Notes: a model not told the origin generated them from the sequence alone. Shown: positions 1 to 17,304, numbered from the stretch's first letter. The stretch: 64,000 nucleotides of DNA from Sphingosinicella sp. CPCC 101087 (GCF_004151485.1 NZ_SBFF01000008.1:124001-188000), one strand, 5' to 3'. Numbers and translations: made by a program.

Positions 1-407
1 CCGTCGAACCGCGCATTCGAGCGGCGGTCGCCTTCAGCCCCTCCCCGCCTTTCCGCAGATCGAGCGAAGCCGCCTTCGCCGACGTGCGGATCCCGTTCTT
101 CTCGGTCACCGGCACCGAGGATATCGTCCCGTTCCTGCCCGGGATCACGCCGGCCGATCGCGAACGCCCCTTCCGGGCCATGCCACCTGGCGGAAAATAT
201 CTGCTCGTCCTCTCGGGCGCGGATCATATGGCATTCAATGGCGGCGGAGACGGGCGACCGGAACCGGGGCCGCATGTGGCCGAGCTGGTCGTCGCGGCAA
301 CCACCGACTTCTGGCGCTGGACGCTCTCGGACGATGTTGCCGCCAGGCTCCGGCTGGACCGCCTGGAGCAGCGGCTCGCCCCGGAAGATCGCTTCGAGCG
401 GAGATAG
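1..407 (+). CDS. Alpha/beta hydrolase family protein, 5'-truncated by the window edge
   Basis: The reading frame is open from the first bases of the window to a TAG stop at 405-407, so only the C-terminal part of the protein is present. The visible part carries a strand followed by 'TGTED', which fits the acid residue of an alpha/beta hydrolase catalytic triad, and later 'GADHMAF', which fits the catalytic His loop. This resembles dienelactone-hydrolase or acetylhydrolase-like enzymes. The nucleophile motif would lie upstream of the window, so the substrate cannot be judged. An internal ATG at 84 is unlikely to be the true start because the frame is coding-like before it. Confidence 0.6.
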   Translation, partial: VEPRIRAAVAFSPSPPFRRSSEAAFADVRIPFFSVTGTEDIVPFLPGITPADRERPFRAMPPGGKYLLVLSGADHMAFNGGGDGRPEPGPHVAELVVAATTDFWRWTLSDDVAARLRLDRLEQRLAPEDRFERR

Positions 408-502
408 CCACCGACAGCAGATTACGGAATGAGCGACTATGGCAGGAATGCGGGTCTCGCTCCGCTCGCGAAGCTCATGTACCGCGCGATCCGAATTCAT
501 CG

Positions 503-1096
503 ATGGAGTCGGGCTTGACGGAAGACCGCTCTGCAGGATGGGATGCGGTCGCCGACAGGTTCATGGCGGTGCGTTCAACGGCCGGTGTCGAAATTGTACG
601 ACGCTGGGCAGCCCGCCTGCCACCGGGCGGCGCCGTCTTGGACGTTGGCTGTGGATCGGGCGTACCGATATCGGAAGCGCTCATCGGCGAAGGGTTCGAG
701 CTATTTGGCGTCGACGCTTCCCCCAGGCTGGTTTCGGCGTTCCGCCGCCGCCTTCCGACAGCCACGGTGGCTTGCGAGGCGGCGGAGGACAGCCCCTTTT
801 TCCACCGCGAGTTCGACGGCGCCGTCACGATAGGATTCCTGTTTCTGCTGCCCGCCGCAAATCAGCGAAAGATTATCGGCCGCATCGCTTCCGCCCTGAA
901 ACCCGGCGGACGCTTCCTGTTCAGCGCTCCGCTGGAGGCCTGCGAGTGGACCGACATCCTGACGGGCCGACTGTCGCTCTCGCTCGGCAGCGAAGCCTAT
1001 TGCCAGGCGCTTGACGCGGCGGGCATGGATCTCGGGGACAGCTATGTCGACGAGGGCGAAAACCACTATTTCGATGCACGACGACGGTCTCGGTGA
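503..1096 (+). CDS. Class I SAM-dependent methyltransferase
   Basis: This 197-residue protein has the SAM-binding motif I 'VLDVGCGSGVP' near residue 46, followed by the acidic end of strand two ('FGVDAS') and the post-motif region 'LKPGGRFLFSAP'. That order is the standard Rossmann-like methyltransferase core. There is almost no sequence beyond the core, so the substrate is not indicated. The start at 503 has no strong Shine-Dalgarno sequence and could be wrong by a few codons. The gene runs convergently towards katG, with a hairpin between them. Confidence 0.75.
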   Translation: MESGLTEDRSAGWDAVADRFMAVRSTAGVEIVRRWAARLPPGGAVLDVGCGSGVPISEALIGEGFELFGVDASPRLVSAFRRRLPTATVACEAAEDSPFFHREFDGAVTIGFLFLLPAANQRKIIGRIASALKPGGRFLFSAPLEACEWTDILTGRLSLSLGSEAYCQALDAAGMDLGDSYVDEGENHYFDARRRSR

Positions 1097-1131
1097 AGGG
1101 CAAGGCTCGGCCGACTGATCTCCGCAAATGT

Positions 1132-1161
1132 CATCGCCCGCCTGTGACCAGGCGGGCGATG
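1132..1161. terminator. Hairpin between convergent methyltransferase gene and katG
   Basis: A perfect 13-bp stem (1132-1144 with 1149-1161, 'catcgcccgcctg' and its complement) closes a TGAC loop between two convergent genes. There is no clean T tract on either side, so it may be a bidirectional or Rho-assisted terminator rather than a classical intrinsic one. Confidence 0.6.
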
Positions 1162-1182
1162 TGGCCTTGTCGCTCTCGGGCC

Positions 1183-3496
<2,314 letters not shown>

Positions 3497-3549
3497 GACT
3501 AAAGTTGGACAGTGAGAACTGGAAAATCGATCAATAAGCCGGGGCGCGC

Positions 3550-4905
3550 TCACCCCTGCTCGCGCAGGAAGGCGTCTACCGCATCGGCGCACTCCCGCCC
3601 CTCGCGAATTGCCCACACGACGAGCGATTGGCCGCGCCGCATGTCGCCGCAGGCGAAGACGGCTTCGCGGCTGGTGGCATAACCGCCGGTCCGCTCGATC
3701 GCGGCACCGGCCTTGTCGACCACCCCGCCCGGCGGCGCCCCGGTGAAGCCCATGGCGAGGAGCACCAGGTCGGCCTTGATCTCGAACTTCTCGCCGTCGC
3801 GTTCGCATTCGAGCGCCGTCACGCGATCCTCGCCGACGAATCGCCGGCTGACGATCGAAAATTCGCGGCTGCTGCCTTCCTCCTGCGACGAGGAGGAGCG
3901 CAGCTTCATCGGCCAATAGGGCCAGCTCAGGCCCTTATTCTCCTTGAGTGGCGGCTGCGGCAGGATTTCGAGCTGGGTGACGGAGGCAGCCCCCTGGCGG
4001 TTGGCCGTACCGATGCAGTCGGATCCGGTGTCGCCGCCGCCGATCACGACGACATGCTTTCCGGTGGCCGAGATCGGCTCGCTCTGGTCCGGCAGGCCCG
4101 CGACGCGACGGTTCTGCTGGACCAGATAATCCATCGCGAAGTGCACGCCGTCGAGCTCGCGTCCGGGCACCGTCAGGTCGCGGGGCTGCTCGGCGCCCCC
4201 GGCAAGGACGAGGACGTGATAATCGTCCATGATCCGCTCGACCGGAACGGTGCGCCCGACCTCGAGCCCGGTGCGGAAGATCACGCCTTCGACCTCCATC
4301 TGCGCGATGCGGCGGTCGATCAGGCTCTTGTCCATCTTGAAATCGGGAATGCCGTAGCGGAGCAGGCCGCCGACCCGGTCCGATTTCTCGAACACGGTCG
4401 GGGCATGGCCCATCCGCGCCAGCTGCTGCGCGCAGGCCAGGCCCGCCGGCCCGGAGCCGACCACGGCGATCCTCTTGCCGGTGCCGCGCGGTGCGCATTG
4501 CGGCACGATCCAACCTTCGCGCCAGCCGCGGTCGACGATCTCGCATTCCACCGTCTTGATCGTCACGGGATCGTCGTCGAGGTTCAGCGTGCAGGCCGCC
4601 TCGCAGGGAGCGGGACAGACCCGTCCGGTAAATTCCGGGAAATTGTTGGTCCGGTGCAGCCGGTCCAGCGCGGCCCGCCACTGGTCGCGCGAGACCAGGT
4701 CGTTCCAGTCCGGGATCAGATTGTTGACCGGGCAGCCGTTGTGACAGAAGGGAATGCCGCAATCCATGCAGCGCTCCGCCTGGCGGCGCACCTCGGGCAC
4801 CGGCAGCGGCTCGACGAATTCGTTCCAGGTCTTCAGCCGCTCGCGAACCGGCCGGTAGGGCCGGTCGCGCCGCTCGATTTCCAGGAAGCCTGTCGGATTG
4901 ACCAT
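3550..4905 (-). CDS. gltD: Glutamate synthase small (beta) subunit GltD
   Basis: GltD takes electrons from NADPH through FAD and passes them to GltB for glutamate formation from glutamine and 2-oxoglutarate. The N-terminal iron-sulfur region has cysteines at about 46, 49, 54 and 58 ('[13 protein letters not shown]'), with further cysteines in '[12 protein letters not shown]'. The FAD site '[16 protein letters not shown]' and the NADPH site '[14 protein letters not shown]' follow. At 451 residues it is slightly shorter than many homologues, but the C-terminal '[17 protein letters not shown]' motif is intact. It starts 11 bp after gltB ends and is the last gene of the apparent ilv-leu-glt operon. 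Confidence 0.95.
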   Translation of the reverse strand: MVNPTGFLEIERRDRPYRPVRERLKTWNEFVEPLPVPEVRRQAERCMDCGIPFCHNGCPVNNLIPDWNDLVSRDQWRAALDRLHRTNNFPEFTGRVCPAPCEAACTLNLDDDPVTIKTVECEIVDRGWREGWIVPQCAPRGTGKRIAVVGSGPAGLACAQQLARMGHAPTVFEKSDRVGGLLRYGIPDFKMDKSLIDRRIAQMEVEGVIFRTGLEVGRTVPVERIMDDYHVLVLAGGAEQPRDLTVPGRELDGVHFAMDYLVQQNRRVAGLPDQSEPISATGKHVVVIGGGDTGSDCIGTANRQGAASVTQLEILPQPPLKENKGLSWPYWPMKLRSSSSQEEGSSREFSIVSRRFVGEDRVTALECERDGEKFEIKADLVLLAMGFTGAPPGGVVDKAGAAIERTGGYATSREAVFACGDMRRGQSLVVWAIREGRECADAVDAFLREQG

Positions 4906-4916
4906 CTTCTATACTC

Positions 4917-9494
<4,578 letters not shown>

Positions 9495-9508
9495 CACATT
9501 TCCCGCCT

Positions 9509-10126
9509 TCAGCCGAACCTCAAGGCGAGCCGGCGCTCGGCCGAGGGCTTCGCCATCTTCCAGCCGAGCAGAGGCGCGCTCTTCTCATAGTCGGCGATCG
9601 CCGCCTCGCTCTCCAGCGTGACTCCGATCTCGTCGAGGCCCCTGAGCAGGCATTCCCGCCGAAAGGGGTCGAGCGTGAAGGGGAAATATTCGCCGGCCGC
9701 CACGACCGACATCGCCTCTACATCGATAGAGATGGCGTGCTCGGCCGATATGGCAAGCAGCCGATCGATCCCGGGCTGGGGAATCTCGACGGCGACGATG
9801 CCGTTCTTGAAGGCGTTGCTCGCGAAGATGTCGGAAAATCCCGAAGCGACGACGGCCTGGATTCCCATGTCGGTCAGCGCCCAGGCGGCATGCTCGCGGC
9901 TCGAGCCGCAGCCGAAATTGTCCCCGGCGATCAGGATCGGCGCGCCCTCGAAGCGGGGATCGTCGAAGACGTTGCCCGGAACCGCCCTGAGCGCTTCGAA
10001 GGCGTGCCTCCCGAGCCCTTCGCGCGACACGGTCTTCAAATGCGCGGCCGGGATGATGAGGTCGGTGTCGACGTTGGACAGGCCGAGCGGGATCGCCCGT
10101 CCCTCGACGCGGGTCACTCCGGTCAT
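9509..10126 (-). CDS. leuD: 3-isopropylmalate dehydratase small subunit LeuD
   Basis: LeuD is the swivelling small subunit that, with LeuC, isomerises 2- to 3-isopropylmalate in leucine synthesis. The 205-residue protein has the signature '[13 protein letters not shown]' and ends in a typical short tail. Its ATG overlaps the LeuC stop codon (ATGA at 10123-10126), so translation is probably coupled. A longer open frame continues upstream of this ATG, but that part is the antisense or shadow of leuC. Confidence 0.95.
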   Translation of the reverse strand: MTGVTRVEGRAIPLGLSNVDTDLIIPAAHLKTVSREGLGRHAFEALRAVPGNVFDDPRFEGAPILIAGDNFGCGSSREHAAWALTDMGIQAVVASGFSDIFASNAFKNGIVAVEIPQPGIDRLLAISAEHAISIDVEAMSVVAAGEYFPFTLDPFRRECLLRGLDEIGVTLESEAAIADYEKSAPLLGWKMAKPSAERRLALRFG

Positions 10127-11559
10127 GGCGAAACGAGCTCCCTGACGTCGGCGAGGCGGCCGGTCACCGCCGCCGCCGCCGCCATGGCCGGCGAGACCAG
10201 GTGGGTGCGCGCGCCCGGGCCCTGGCGGCCGACGAAGTTGCGGTTGGAAGTGGAGGCGCAGCGCTCGCCCGCCGGCACCTTGTCCGGATTCATCGCCAGG
10301 CACATGGAGCAGCCGGGCTCGCGCCACTGGAAGCCCGCTTCGATGAAGATCCGGTCCAGCCCTTCCTTCTCCGCCTGGCGCTTGACCAGGCCCGATCCCG
10401 GGACGACGAGCGCCTGCTTGATCCGGGGATCGACCTTGCGTGCGCGCACCACTTGCGCCGCCGCGCGCAGGTCCTCGATCCGGCTGTTGGTGCAGCTGCC
10501 GATGAAGACATGCTCGACGGTGACGTCGGCCATCGCCGTGCCGGCCTCGAGGCCCATATATTCCAGCGACTTGCGTGCGGCATTGCGCTTGGCCGGATCG
10601 GCGAAGCTGTCCGGATCGGGCACCCGTCCGGTCACCGCGACGACATCCTCCGGGCTGGTGCCCCAGGTGACGCTCGGCGCCACGTCCGCCGCGTCGAAGC
10701 GGACGCTGCGATCGAAGGCCGCGCCCTCGTCGCTGTGGAGCGTCCGCCACCAGTCGACCATGCGTTGCCAGTCGTCGCCGGCCGGCGCCATCGGGCGCCC
10801 CTTCAGATAGGCGAAGGTCGTCTCGTCGGGCGCGAACAGGCCGGAGCGGGCGCCCGCCTCGATCGACATGTTGGCGACCGTCAGCCGCCCCTCGATGCTC
10901 ATCTCCCGGAAGGTGCTGCCGCGATATTCGATGACATGGCCGTTGCCGCCGGCGGTCCCGATCCGGCCGATGATCGTCAGGATCAGGTCCTTGGCCGACA
11001 CGCCGAACGGCAGCTTGCCCTCGACCCGGACCTCCATCGTCCGCGACGGCTTCAGCAGCAGGGTCTGGGTAGCGAGCACATGCTCGACCTCGCTCGTGCC
11101 GATGCCGAAGGCGAGCGCGCCCAGCGCGCCGTGCGCCGCCGTATGGCTGTCGCCGCAGACCAGGGTGGTGCCCGGAAGGGTGAAGCCCTGCTCGGGCCCG
11201 ACGACATGGACGATGCCCTGCTCGGCGGCGACGTCCGATATGTAGGGTACCTCGAACTCCCGCACATTGGCCTCGAGCGCGGCGAGCTGCTCGGCGCTGC
11301 GCGGGTCGGAGACCGGCTCGCGCCGGCCATTGTCGGTCACCCGCCGCGTCGTCGGAACGTTGTGGTCCGGGACGGCCAGAGTGAGGTCCGGCCGGCGCAC
11401 GCGGCGCCCCTTGGCCCGCAGGCCGTCAAAGGCCTGGGGGGAGGTCACCTCGTGGACGAGGTGGCGGTCGATATAGATCAGGCAGGTGCCGTCGCCGCGG
11501 CGCTCCACGACATGGGCATCCCAGATCTTCTCGTACAGGGTCTTGGGCCCGGCGTTCAT
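10123..11559 (-). CDS. leuC: 3-isopropylmalate dehydratase large subunit LeuC
   Basis: LeuC is the aconitase-family large subunit carrying a 4Fe-4S cluster. The 478-residue product begins '[18 protein letters not shown]', the usual start of the family. It contains '[32 protein letters not shown]' type substrate motifs and the cluster cysteines in 'FIGSCTNSR' and 'GCSMCLAMN'. I chose the ATG at 11559 because it overlaps the leuB stop (ATGA) and gives the family N-terminus. Confidence 0.96.
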   Translation of the reverse strand: MNAGPKTLYEKIWDAHVVERRGDGTCLIYIDRHLVHEVTSPQAFDGLRAKGRRVRRPDLTLAVPDHNVPTTRRVTDNGRREPVSDPRSAEQLAALEANVREFEVPYISDVAAEQGIVHVVGPEQGFTLPGTTLVCGDSHTAAHGALGALAFGIGTSEVEHVLATQTLLLKPSRTMEVRVEGKLPFGVSAKDLILTIIGRIGTAGGNGHVIEYRGSTFREMSIEGRLTVANMSIEAGARSGLFAPDETTFAYLKGRPMAPAGDDWQRMVDWWRTLHSDEGAAFDRSVRFDAADVAPSVTWGTSPEDVVAVTGRVPDPDSFADPAKRNAARKSLEYMGLEAGTAMADVTVEHVFIGSCTNSRIEDLRAAAQVVRARKVDPRIKQALVVPGSGLVKRQAEKEGLDRIFIEAGFQWREPGCSMCLAMNPDKVPAGERCASTSNRNFVGRQGPGARTHLVSPAMAAAAAVTGRLADVRELVSP

Positions 11560-12653
11560 CCGCAGCATCCCCGGTTCATCGCGATCAGCTCCAGATGCGC
11601 CTCGCGCGCACTGATCCCTTCCTTCAGCCGCTGGCGCGTCTCCGCGCCGAACTCGGAGCAGGTGTCGCTGCCCCCCAGATCCGCGGTGCGGCAACCGTCG
11701 ACCAACGTATTCTCGACGGCGTCGACGAGGAGGCTTTCCATGTCGCTATGGCCGAGATGGCCCAGCATTATCGCCGCGGCGGAGATCGTCCCGGCCGGAT
11801 TGGCGATGTCGAGCCCGGCAATGTCGGGCGCCGATCCGTGGATCGGTTCGAACAGGGCCGGTCCGCCGGCGCCGAGGCTGGCCGACGGCAAAGTCCCGAT
11901 CGACCCGCCGATCACCGCCAGTTCGTCCGACAATATGTCGCCGAACAGATTCTCGGTCAGGATGACGTCGAAGCGGCGCGGCGAGGTCACCAGCGCCATC
12001 GCGGCGGCGTCGACGTACAGATGGTCCAGGGCCACGTCGGGATAGCCGCGCGCGACCTCGTTCACCACCAGCCGCCAGAGCTTCGAGGTGGCGAGCACGT
12101 TCGCCTTGTCGACCGACGTCACCTTCTTCTTGCGCCGGCGCGCCGCGGCGAAAGCGACGTGCGCGATCCGCTCGATCTCCGCCCTCGTATAGACCGAGGT
12201 GTCGGACGCGAAGTCATCGCTATAGCTCTTCTCGCCGAAATAGGCGCCGCCGGTCAGCTCGCGCACGACCAATATGTCGGCGCCGTCGGCCACCTCGTCC
12301 TTGAGCGGCGACAGGTGCCTCAGGCCGCGAAGCACCCGCGCCGGACGCAGGTTGGCGAACAGGCCGAGCCCGGCGCGAAGCTTGAGCAGGCCCGCCTCCG
12401 GCCGCTCGGCCGCCCCGTCCCATTTCGGGCCGCCGACGGCGCCGAGCAGGACGGCGTCGGCGCTGCGGCACGCCTCCAGCGTCTCGTCCGGAAGCGGCGT
12501 GCCGTGCCGGTCGATGGCGATTCCGCCGAAGTCCCGTTCCTCGAATTCGAGGCGCAGGTCGCATTGCTCGGAGAGCATGACGAGGCAGGCGCGCGCCTGC
12601 TCGACGATCTCCGGGCCGATCCCGTCTCCAGGCAGGATGACGATCCTGAGCAT
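11556..12653 (-). CDS. leuB: 3-isopropylmalate dehydrogenase LeuB
   Basis: LeuB performs the NAD-dependent oxidative decarboxylation of 3-isopropylmalate. The 365-residue protein starts '[16 protein letters not shown]', carries '[10 protein letters not shown]' in the substrate region and '[12 protein letters not shown]' for Mg binding, and ends with the usual dimer domain. A very strong ribosome site (GAGGAGGAGG) precedes the ATG. It follows leuA by 13 bp and overlaps leuC by four bases. Confidence 0.97.
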   Translation of the reverse strand: MLRIVILPGDGIGPEIVEQARACLVMLSEQCDLRLEFEERDFGGIAIDRHGTPLPDETLEACRSADAVLLGAVGGPKWDGAAERPEAGLLKLRAGLGLFANLRPARVLRGLRHLSPLKDEVADGADILVVRELTGGAYFGEKSYSDDFASDTSVYTRAEIERIAHVAFAAARRRKKKVTSVDKANVLATSKLWRLVVNEVARGYPDVALDHLYVDAAAMALVTSPRRFDVILTENLFGDILSDELAVIGGSIGTLPSASLGAGGPALFEPIHGSAPDIAGLDIANPAGTISAAAIMLGHLGHSDMESLLVDAVENTLVDGCRTADLGGSDTCSEFGAETRQRLKEGISAREAHLELIAMNRGCCG

Positions 12654-12666
12654 GATTTCCTCCTCC

Positions 12667-14253
12667 TCAGGCCGCCTGCGCCGGCTGGGTGCGCTCGGCC
12701 CGAATCTCGCGGACCGCGGCGGCATTGCCGGCGGCGTCGATATAAGCGGCAACGCATCCCGGCAGGACGTCGCGGGCGCGGGCGCGGCCGGCGAAGCTCT
12801 CGCCGTCGACCGAGATGCTGATCTCGACGAGCACGGTCGCACCCTGCCCGTCCCCGGCCGGCTCGTCGGGATCGGCGGCGACATATTGCAGCTCCAGCCC
12901 CTCGACGCGTCCCGGCACGCCCATGATCTGGCTGACCGCGGCGATCGCCGCGTCGAGCGCGCCGGGCGCCGAGGCGATGTCGGCGACCCGCCCGCGATCG
13001 CCATGCTCCAGCTCGACCCTGGCGACCGGCCACGACTTGCTCGCGGCCGGCGCCCTGATCTCGACCCGCGACAAGGTCCAGGGCCGCGCGTCGCGGCCGC
13101 TCTCGACGCTCGACAGCAGAGCGAGCAGCCGCGCCGAATCGATGATCCCGACCTCGTCGGCCAGCGCCTTGAAGGCACGGAACGCCGCGTCGAGCTTCTC
13201 GCCCTCCAGGTGGAAGCCGAGCTCGCGGGCGCGGACCGCCAGCGCATGGCGGCCGCTATGCTTGCCGAGCACGATGCCGTCGCTGGCGAGGCCGATATCC
13301 TCGGGCCGCATGATCTCGTAGGTCTCGCGATTCTGCAGCATGCCGTGCTGGTGGATGCCGGCTTCGTGGGCGAAGGCATTCGCCCCGACGATCGACTTGT
13401 TGCGCGGCGGCTGGACGCTGGTGACCTGCGCGAGCGCACGGCTCGCCGCCATGATCTTGGTCGTGTCCACGTCGGTCGACACGCCGAAATGGTCGGCGCG
13501 GGTCTTCAGCGCCATGACGACGTCCTCGAGCGCGCAATTTCCGGCCCGCTCGCCGATGCCGTTGACCGCGCATTCCACCTGCCGGGCGCCGGCCCGCACC
13601 GCGGCGAGCGAGTTGGCGACCGCCATGCCGAGATCGTCGTGGCAGTGGGCCGAGAAGATCACGTCGGCCGCACGGTCGACATGCTCGGTCAGGTGCCGGA
13701 ACAGGTCGTAAATCTCGTCCGGAGTCGTGTAGCCCACCGTGTCGGGGACGTTCAGCGTCGTCGCGCCGCTCGCCGCCGCCGCCGACAGGCATTCGACCAG
13801 ATAGTCCCGCTCGGTGCGGATCGCATCCTCGGCGGAGAATTCGACGTCCTCGGCCAGGTCGCGCGCATAAGCTACCTGGGTGCCGATCGCCTCCAGCACC
13901 TGCTCGCGGCTCATGTGAAGCTTGGACTCGCGATGGATCGGGCTGGTGCCCAAGAAGACGTGGATCCGCTTGCGCGGCGCCGCCGCGAGCGCGGCCGCGG
14001 CGGCATCGATGTCGCCGCGCACGGCGCGGGCGAGCGAGCAGATCACCGGCCCCTCGATGCTGCGGGAGATCGCCTCGACCGCGCGCGCGTCGCCGGGCGA
14101 GGCGGCGGCGAAGCCGGCCTCGATCACGTCGACCTTCAGCGCGGCGAGCGCGCGCGCCACCCGCATCTTGCCCTCCTCGGCCATCGAGAAGCCGGGCGCC
14201 TGCTCGCCGTCGCGCAGCGTCGTGTCGAAAATTCGTACTCGGTCCGCGCTCAT
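12667..14253 (-). CDS. leuA: 2-isopropylmalate synthase LeuA
   Basis: LeuA condenses acetyl-CoA with 2-ketoisovalerate, the first committed step of leucine synthesis. The 528-residue protein has the TIM-barrel start 'IFDTTLRDGEQAPG' and the metal-binding 'HCHDDLGMAVANS' motif. It ends in a C-terminal regulatory domain of the LeuA type, where leucine usually binds. I placed the start at the ATG overlapping the ilvM stop (ATGA at 14250-14253); the frame stays open further upstream, but that stretch is within ilvM. Confidence 0.96.
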   Translation of the reverse strand: MSADRVRIFDTTLRDGEQAPGFSMAEEGKMRVARALAALKVDVIEAGFAAASPGDARAVEAISRSIEGPVICSLARAVRGDIDAAAAALAAAPRKRIHVFLGTSPIHRESKLHMSREQVLEAIGTQVAYARDLAEDVEFSAEDAIRTERDYLVECLSAAAASGATTLNVPDTVGYTTPDEIYDLFRHLTEHVDRAADVIFSAHCHDDLGMAVANSLAAVRAGARQVECAVNGIGERAGNCALEDVVMALKTRADHFGVSTDVDTTKIMAASRALAQVTSVQPPRNKSIVGANAFAHEAGIHQHGMLQNRETYEIMRPEDIGLASDGIVLGKHSGRHALAVRARELGFHLEGEKLDAAFRAFKALADEVGIIDSARLLALLSSVESGRDARPWTLSRVEIRAPAASKSWPVARVELEHGDRGRVADIASAPGALDAAIAAVSQIMGVPGRVEGLELQYVAADPDEPAGDGQGATVLVEISISVDGESFAGRARARDVLPGCVAAYIDAAGNAAAVREIRAERTQPAQAA

Positions 14254-14513
14254 GCCGCCTGCTCCTGTACGTGCGGCGGCGCGAAGGTGACGCCCTGGAC
14301 GCCGTGCAGCCGGCGCAACTGGAGGCCGAGCACGTCGACGCTGCGACCGCCGTCGCGGGCGACCAGGTCGAGCGCCAGGCTGGCCTGCTTGCCGCACGGC
14401 CGCTCTGACATGCCGATTCCGCTCACCCGGAACCCGCGCCGTTCGACGAGGCCGAGAAGCCGAAGGACCACGCCTTCCGCGGGTGCGAAATCGACGACGA
14501 GACGTTCGGTCAT
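14250..14513 (-). CDS. ilvM: Acetolactate synthase small subunit, short IlvM-like ACT protein
   Basis: This 87-residue protein is a single ACT-like domain, with 'LVVDFAPAEGVVLRLLGLVERRGFRVSGIGM' type strand-helix-strand content. It sits between the catalytic subunit and leuA, overlapping both by four bases. Its size fits IlvM of the enterobacterial ilvGM pair rather than the longer IlvN/IlvH subunits usual in alphaproteobacteria. It probably stabilises the catalytic subunit and gives valine or isoleucine sensitivity. The name IlvM is by size and position; sequence identity to IlvM itself was not tested. Confidence 0.75.
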   Translation of the reverse strand: MTERLVVDFAPAEGVVLRLLGLVERRGFRVSGIGMSERPCGKQASLALDLVARDGGRSVDVLGLQLRRLHGVQGVTFAPPHVQEQAA

Positions 14514-16216
14514 GGCTTCTTCTCCATCATTTGCATGTTCGAGCTGTTGGGCGGCACGAGCGGCCACACATTCTCCCTGGGATCGATCCGCACGTGGCAC
14601 AGGATCGGCCCTTCGGTGGCGAGCAGCCGCGCGATCGCGGCGGGCACTTCCTCGCGCCGGTCGATCGTGAAGGCCTCGATTCCGAAGGCCCGGGCGACTT
14701 CGGCGAAGTCCGGATTGTCGTACAGGTCGACTTCCGAGAAATTGCCGTCGAAGAACAGTTCCTGCCACTGGCGGACCATGCCGAGCGCGCTGTTGTCGAG
14801 CAGCACGATCTTGAGCGGCAGCCGGTAGCGCCGGATCGTCGCCAGCTCGTGGATGTTCATCATGATCGATCCGTCGCCGCTCACCGTCACGACGGTGGAA
14901 TCCGGCTCGGCGAGCAGGGCGCCGATCCCGGCCGGCAGGCCGTAGCCCATCGTCCCGAGCCCGGCGCTGGTCAGATGCGCCTGCGGGCGGGTGAAGCGGC
15001 AATGCTGGGCCACCCACATCTGGTGCTGGCCGACGTCGCAGGTGATGACGAGGTCGTCGCCCGCGGCCTCGGACAATTGCTTGAGCAGGGCCGGCGCGTA
15101 GATGCCCGTCCCCGGCGCGTCGTAGCGTGCCTGCCACAGGGCCTTGCGCTCGGCGTTGAGCGCGCGCCACTCGCCGATGTCGGCCGGGGCGGCGGTCAGC
15201 CGGTCGAGGATCGCGCCGACGTCGCCCGGCAAGGCGATATCGGGCCGGCGCAGCTTGCCGATCTCGGCGGCGTCGCCGTCGATATGGATCACCCGGGCGT
15301 TGGGCGCGAACGTGTCGAGCTTGCCGGTGGCGCGGTCGTCGAAGCGGGCGCCGACGCAGATCAAGAGGTCGCACCCGTCGATCGCCGTATTCGCCGCCTT
15401 GGTGCCGTGCATGCCGAGCATGCCCAGGAAGTTCGCATCGTCGGTCGGAACCCCGCCCAGCCCCTTCAGCGTGGCGACCGAGGGGATGGAGGTGCGCGCC
15501 GCGAAGTCGCGCAGCGCCCGCTCGGCCCGCGCGATGGCGATCCCGCCGCCGAAATAGAGGACCGGCCTTTGCGACTCGGCGATCAGGCGGTTGGCCCGGG
15601 CGATGGCGCGCGGATCCGGATCGGCGGCGCCGGCGACGACCGGGGGCGGGAAGTTGGAATCGATCTGGATCTTCCGCTGCCCGACATCCTTGGGCAGGTC
15701 GATCAGCACCGGGCCCGGCCGCCCGGACTGGGCCAGCGCGAAGGCTTCGGCGAACACCAGGGGAATGTCCTCGGTGCGGCGGATCAGGTAGCTGTGCTTC
15801 ACGATCGGCAGCGTGATCCCGAAGATGTCGACTTCCTGGAAGGCGTCGGTACCCATCAGGGGCGCCGCGACCTGGCCTGTGATCGCGACCAAAGGCACGC
15901 TGTCCATGAAGGCGTTGGCGATTCCGGTGACCAGGTTGGTGGCGCCCGGCCCCGACGTGGCGAGGCACACGCCCGGCTTTCCGGTCAGCCGGCCGTAGGC
16001 GTCGGCGGCGAGTGCCGCCGCCTGCTCGTGCCGGACCAGGATGTGCATCAGGCTGGATCCGGGCAGGGCGTCATAAACCGGCATGATCGCGCCGCCGGGA
16101 TAGCCGAAGACGTGACGCACGCCCTCGCGCTCCAGCGCCTCTACGACCAGGCGGGCGCCGCTGACCGGCTCGGCCTGGTGCGGGAGGGATTCGAGGCTGG
16201 ATGCGAGGGCGTGCAT
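14510..16216 (-). CDS. ilvG: Acetolactate synthase catalytic subunit (IlvG/IlvB type)
   Basis: The enzyme makes acetolactate or acetohydroxybutyrate from pyruvate for Val, Leu and Ile synthesis. The 568-residue protein has the N-terminal 'GYPGGAIMPVYDAL' region, the catalytic Glu in 'LVRHEQAAALAADAYGR', a central FAD domain and the ThDP motif 'GDGSIMMNIHELATI' followed by 'DNSALGMVRQWQ'. It overlaps ilvM by four bases and follows ilvC by 16 bp, which fits a biosynthetic role. Confidence 0.93.
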   Translation of the reverse strand: MHALASSLESLPHQAEPVSGARLVVEALEREGVRHVFGYPGGAIMPVYDALPGSSLMHILVRHEQAAALAADAYGRLTGKPGVCLATSGPGATNLVTGIANAFMDSVPLVAITGQVAAPLMGTDAFQEVDIFGITLPIVKHSYLIRRTEDIPLVFAEAFALAQSGRPGPVLIDLPKDVGQRKIQIDSNFPPPVVAGAADPDPRAIARANRLIAESQRPVLYFGGGIAIARAERALRDFAARTSIPSVATLKGLGGVPTDDANFLGMLGMHGTKAANTAIDGCDLLICVGARFDDRATGKLDTFAPNARVIHIDGDAAEIGKLRRPDIALPGDVGAILDRLTAAPADIGEWRALNAERKALWQARYDAPGTGIYAPALLKQLSEAAGDDLVITCDVGQHQMWVAQHCRFTRPQAHLTSAGLGTMGYGLPAGIGALLAEPDSTVVTVSGDGSIMMNIHELATIRRYRLPLKIVLLDNSALGMVRQWQELFFDGNFSEVDLYDNPDFAEVARAFGIEAFTIDRREEVPAAIARLLATEGPILCHVRIDPRENVWPLVPPNSSNMQMMEKKP

Positions 16217-16232
16217 GTCCGGTTTCCTTCGC

Positions 16233-17246
16233 TCAGGCCGCTTCGGATTCCGGCCGCGACTGCAGCCAGGCCATGTTGCGCCGCAGCCGCGCGCCGACCT
16301 TCTCGATCGGCTCGTCCAGGTCGGCCTTCAGCATCGCGTCGTAATTGGGCTTTCCGGCCTCGTTCTCGGCGATCCAGTCGCGCGCGAACTTGCCGGTGCG
16401 GATGTCGCGCAGCACTTCGCGCATCCGCTCGCGCGTCTCGCTGTTGATCACCCGCGATCCCGAGACGAAGTCGCCATATTTGGCGGTTTCGGACACGAAT
16501 TCGTGCATCTTGGCGAGCCCGCCCTCGTAGAGCAGGTCGACGATCAGCTTGAGCTCGTGCAGGCACTCGAAATAGGCGACCTCGGGCTTGTAGCCCTCCT
16601 CGACCAGGGTGGAGTAGCCGGCGACGATCAGCTCGCTGACGCCGCCGCACAAAACGGCCTGCTCGCCGAACAGGTCGGTCTCGGTCTCCTCGGCGAAGCT
16701 GGTCTCGAGCGCGCCGCCCTTTGTCCCGCCGATCCCGCTGGCATAAGCGAGCGCCCGGTCGCGGGCCTTGCCGCTCTTGTCCTGCTGGACGGCGAACAGG
16801 CAGGGCACGCCGCGGCCGATCTCATATTCGCGGCGGACCAGGTCGCCCGGCCCCTTGGGCGCGACGAGGATGACATCGATGTCCGGGCGCGGATTGACCT
16901 CGCCATAATGGACTGAAAAGCCGTGGGCGACGAGCAGGGTCGCGCCGGCGGCGAGATTGGGGGCGATCGCCTCGGCATAGACCGAACGATGGCTCATGTC
17001 GGGGGTCAGCAGGGCGACCAATTCGGCCTCCCGCGCGGCGTCGGCCGGCGTGCGGGTGCGGAACCCGTCCGCCTTGGCGCGGCGCTCGGCGCCGCCGCCC
17101 GGCCGGGCGCCGACGACGACCCGGAAGCCGCTGTCCCTCAGGTTGCGGGCATGGGCGCGGCCCTGGCTGCCATAGCCGAGGATCGCGACCGTGCCCCCGT
17201 CGAGGGCGGATCGGTCGGCATCGGCGTCGGTATAGATTCTTTCCAC
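16233..17246 (-). CDS. ilvC: Ketol-acid reductoisomerase IlvC
   Basis: IlvC isomerises and reduces acetolactate with NADPH. At 337 residues it is the short class I form. The nucleotide site is '[19 protein letters not shown]', the catalytic His lies in 'AHGFSVHYG', and the metal-binding acids lie in '[16 protein letters not shown]'. The start is a GTG at 17246 with an AAAGGAG ribosome site about 8 bases upstream. That ribosome site lies just past the T tract of the leader terminator. IlvC is the first structural gene of the operon. Confidence 0.96.
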   Translation of the reverse strand: MERIYTDADADRSALDGGTVAILGYGSQGRAHARNLRDSGFRVVVGARPGGGAERRAKADGFRTRTPADAAREAELVALLTPDMSHRSVYAEAIAPNLAAGATLLVAHGFSVHYGEVNPRPDIDVILVAPKGPGDLVRREYEIGRGVPCLFAVQQDKSGKARDRALAYASGIGGTKGGALETSFAEETETDLFGEQAVLCGGVSELIVAGYSTLVEEGYKPEVAYFECLHELKLIVDLLYEGGLAKMHEFVSETAKYGDFVSGSRVINSETRERMREVLRDIRTGKFARDWIAENEAGKPNYDAMLKADLDEPIEKVGARLRRNMAWLQSRPESEAA

Positions 17247-17264
17247 TGGGGTTCTCCTTTGGAC

Positions 17265-17304
17265 AAAAAGAAAAACCCCCCGCTCCGGGTGGGAGCGGGG
17301 GGTT
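17265..17304 (-). terminator. Attenuator terminator upstream of ilvC
   Basis: On the minus strand a 13-bp GC-rich stem (arms 17292-17304 and 17274-17286, loop 17287-17291) is followed by a T-rich run (17265-17275), a classical intrinsic terminator. It lies between a leader peptide ORF and ilvC. The 5' arm contains CCGCTCCC (complement of 17291-17298). Those bases can instead pair with GGGAGCGG of the leader (complement of 17350-17357), giving a mutually exclusive antiterminator. Confidence 0.93.

Noticed and set aside
10201-12045. Long plus-strand open frame of about 610 codons opposite leuC and leuB
   Set aside because: Antisense shadow of leuC and leuB with no recognisable motif or ribosome site.
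12274-14670. Long plus-strand open frame of about 800 codons opposite leuA and leuB
   Set aside because: Antisense to two clear leucine genes; low-complexity Arg/Ala-rich product without family features.
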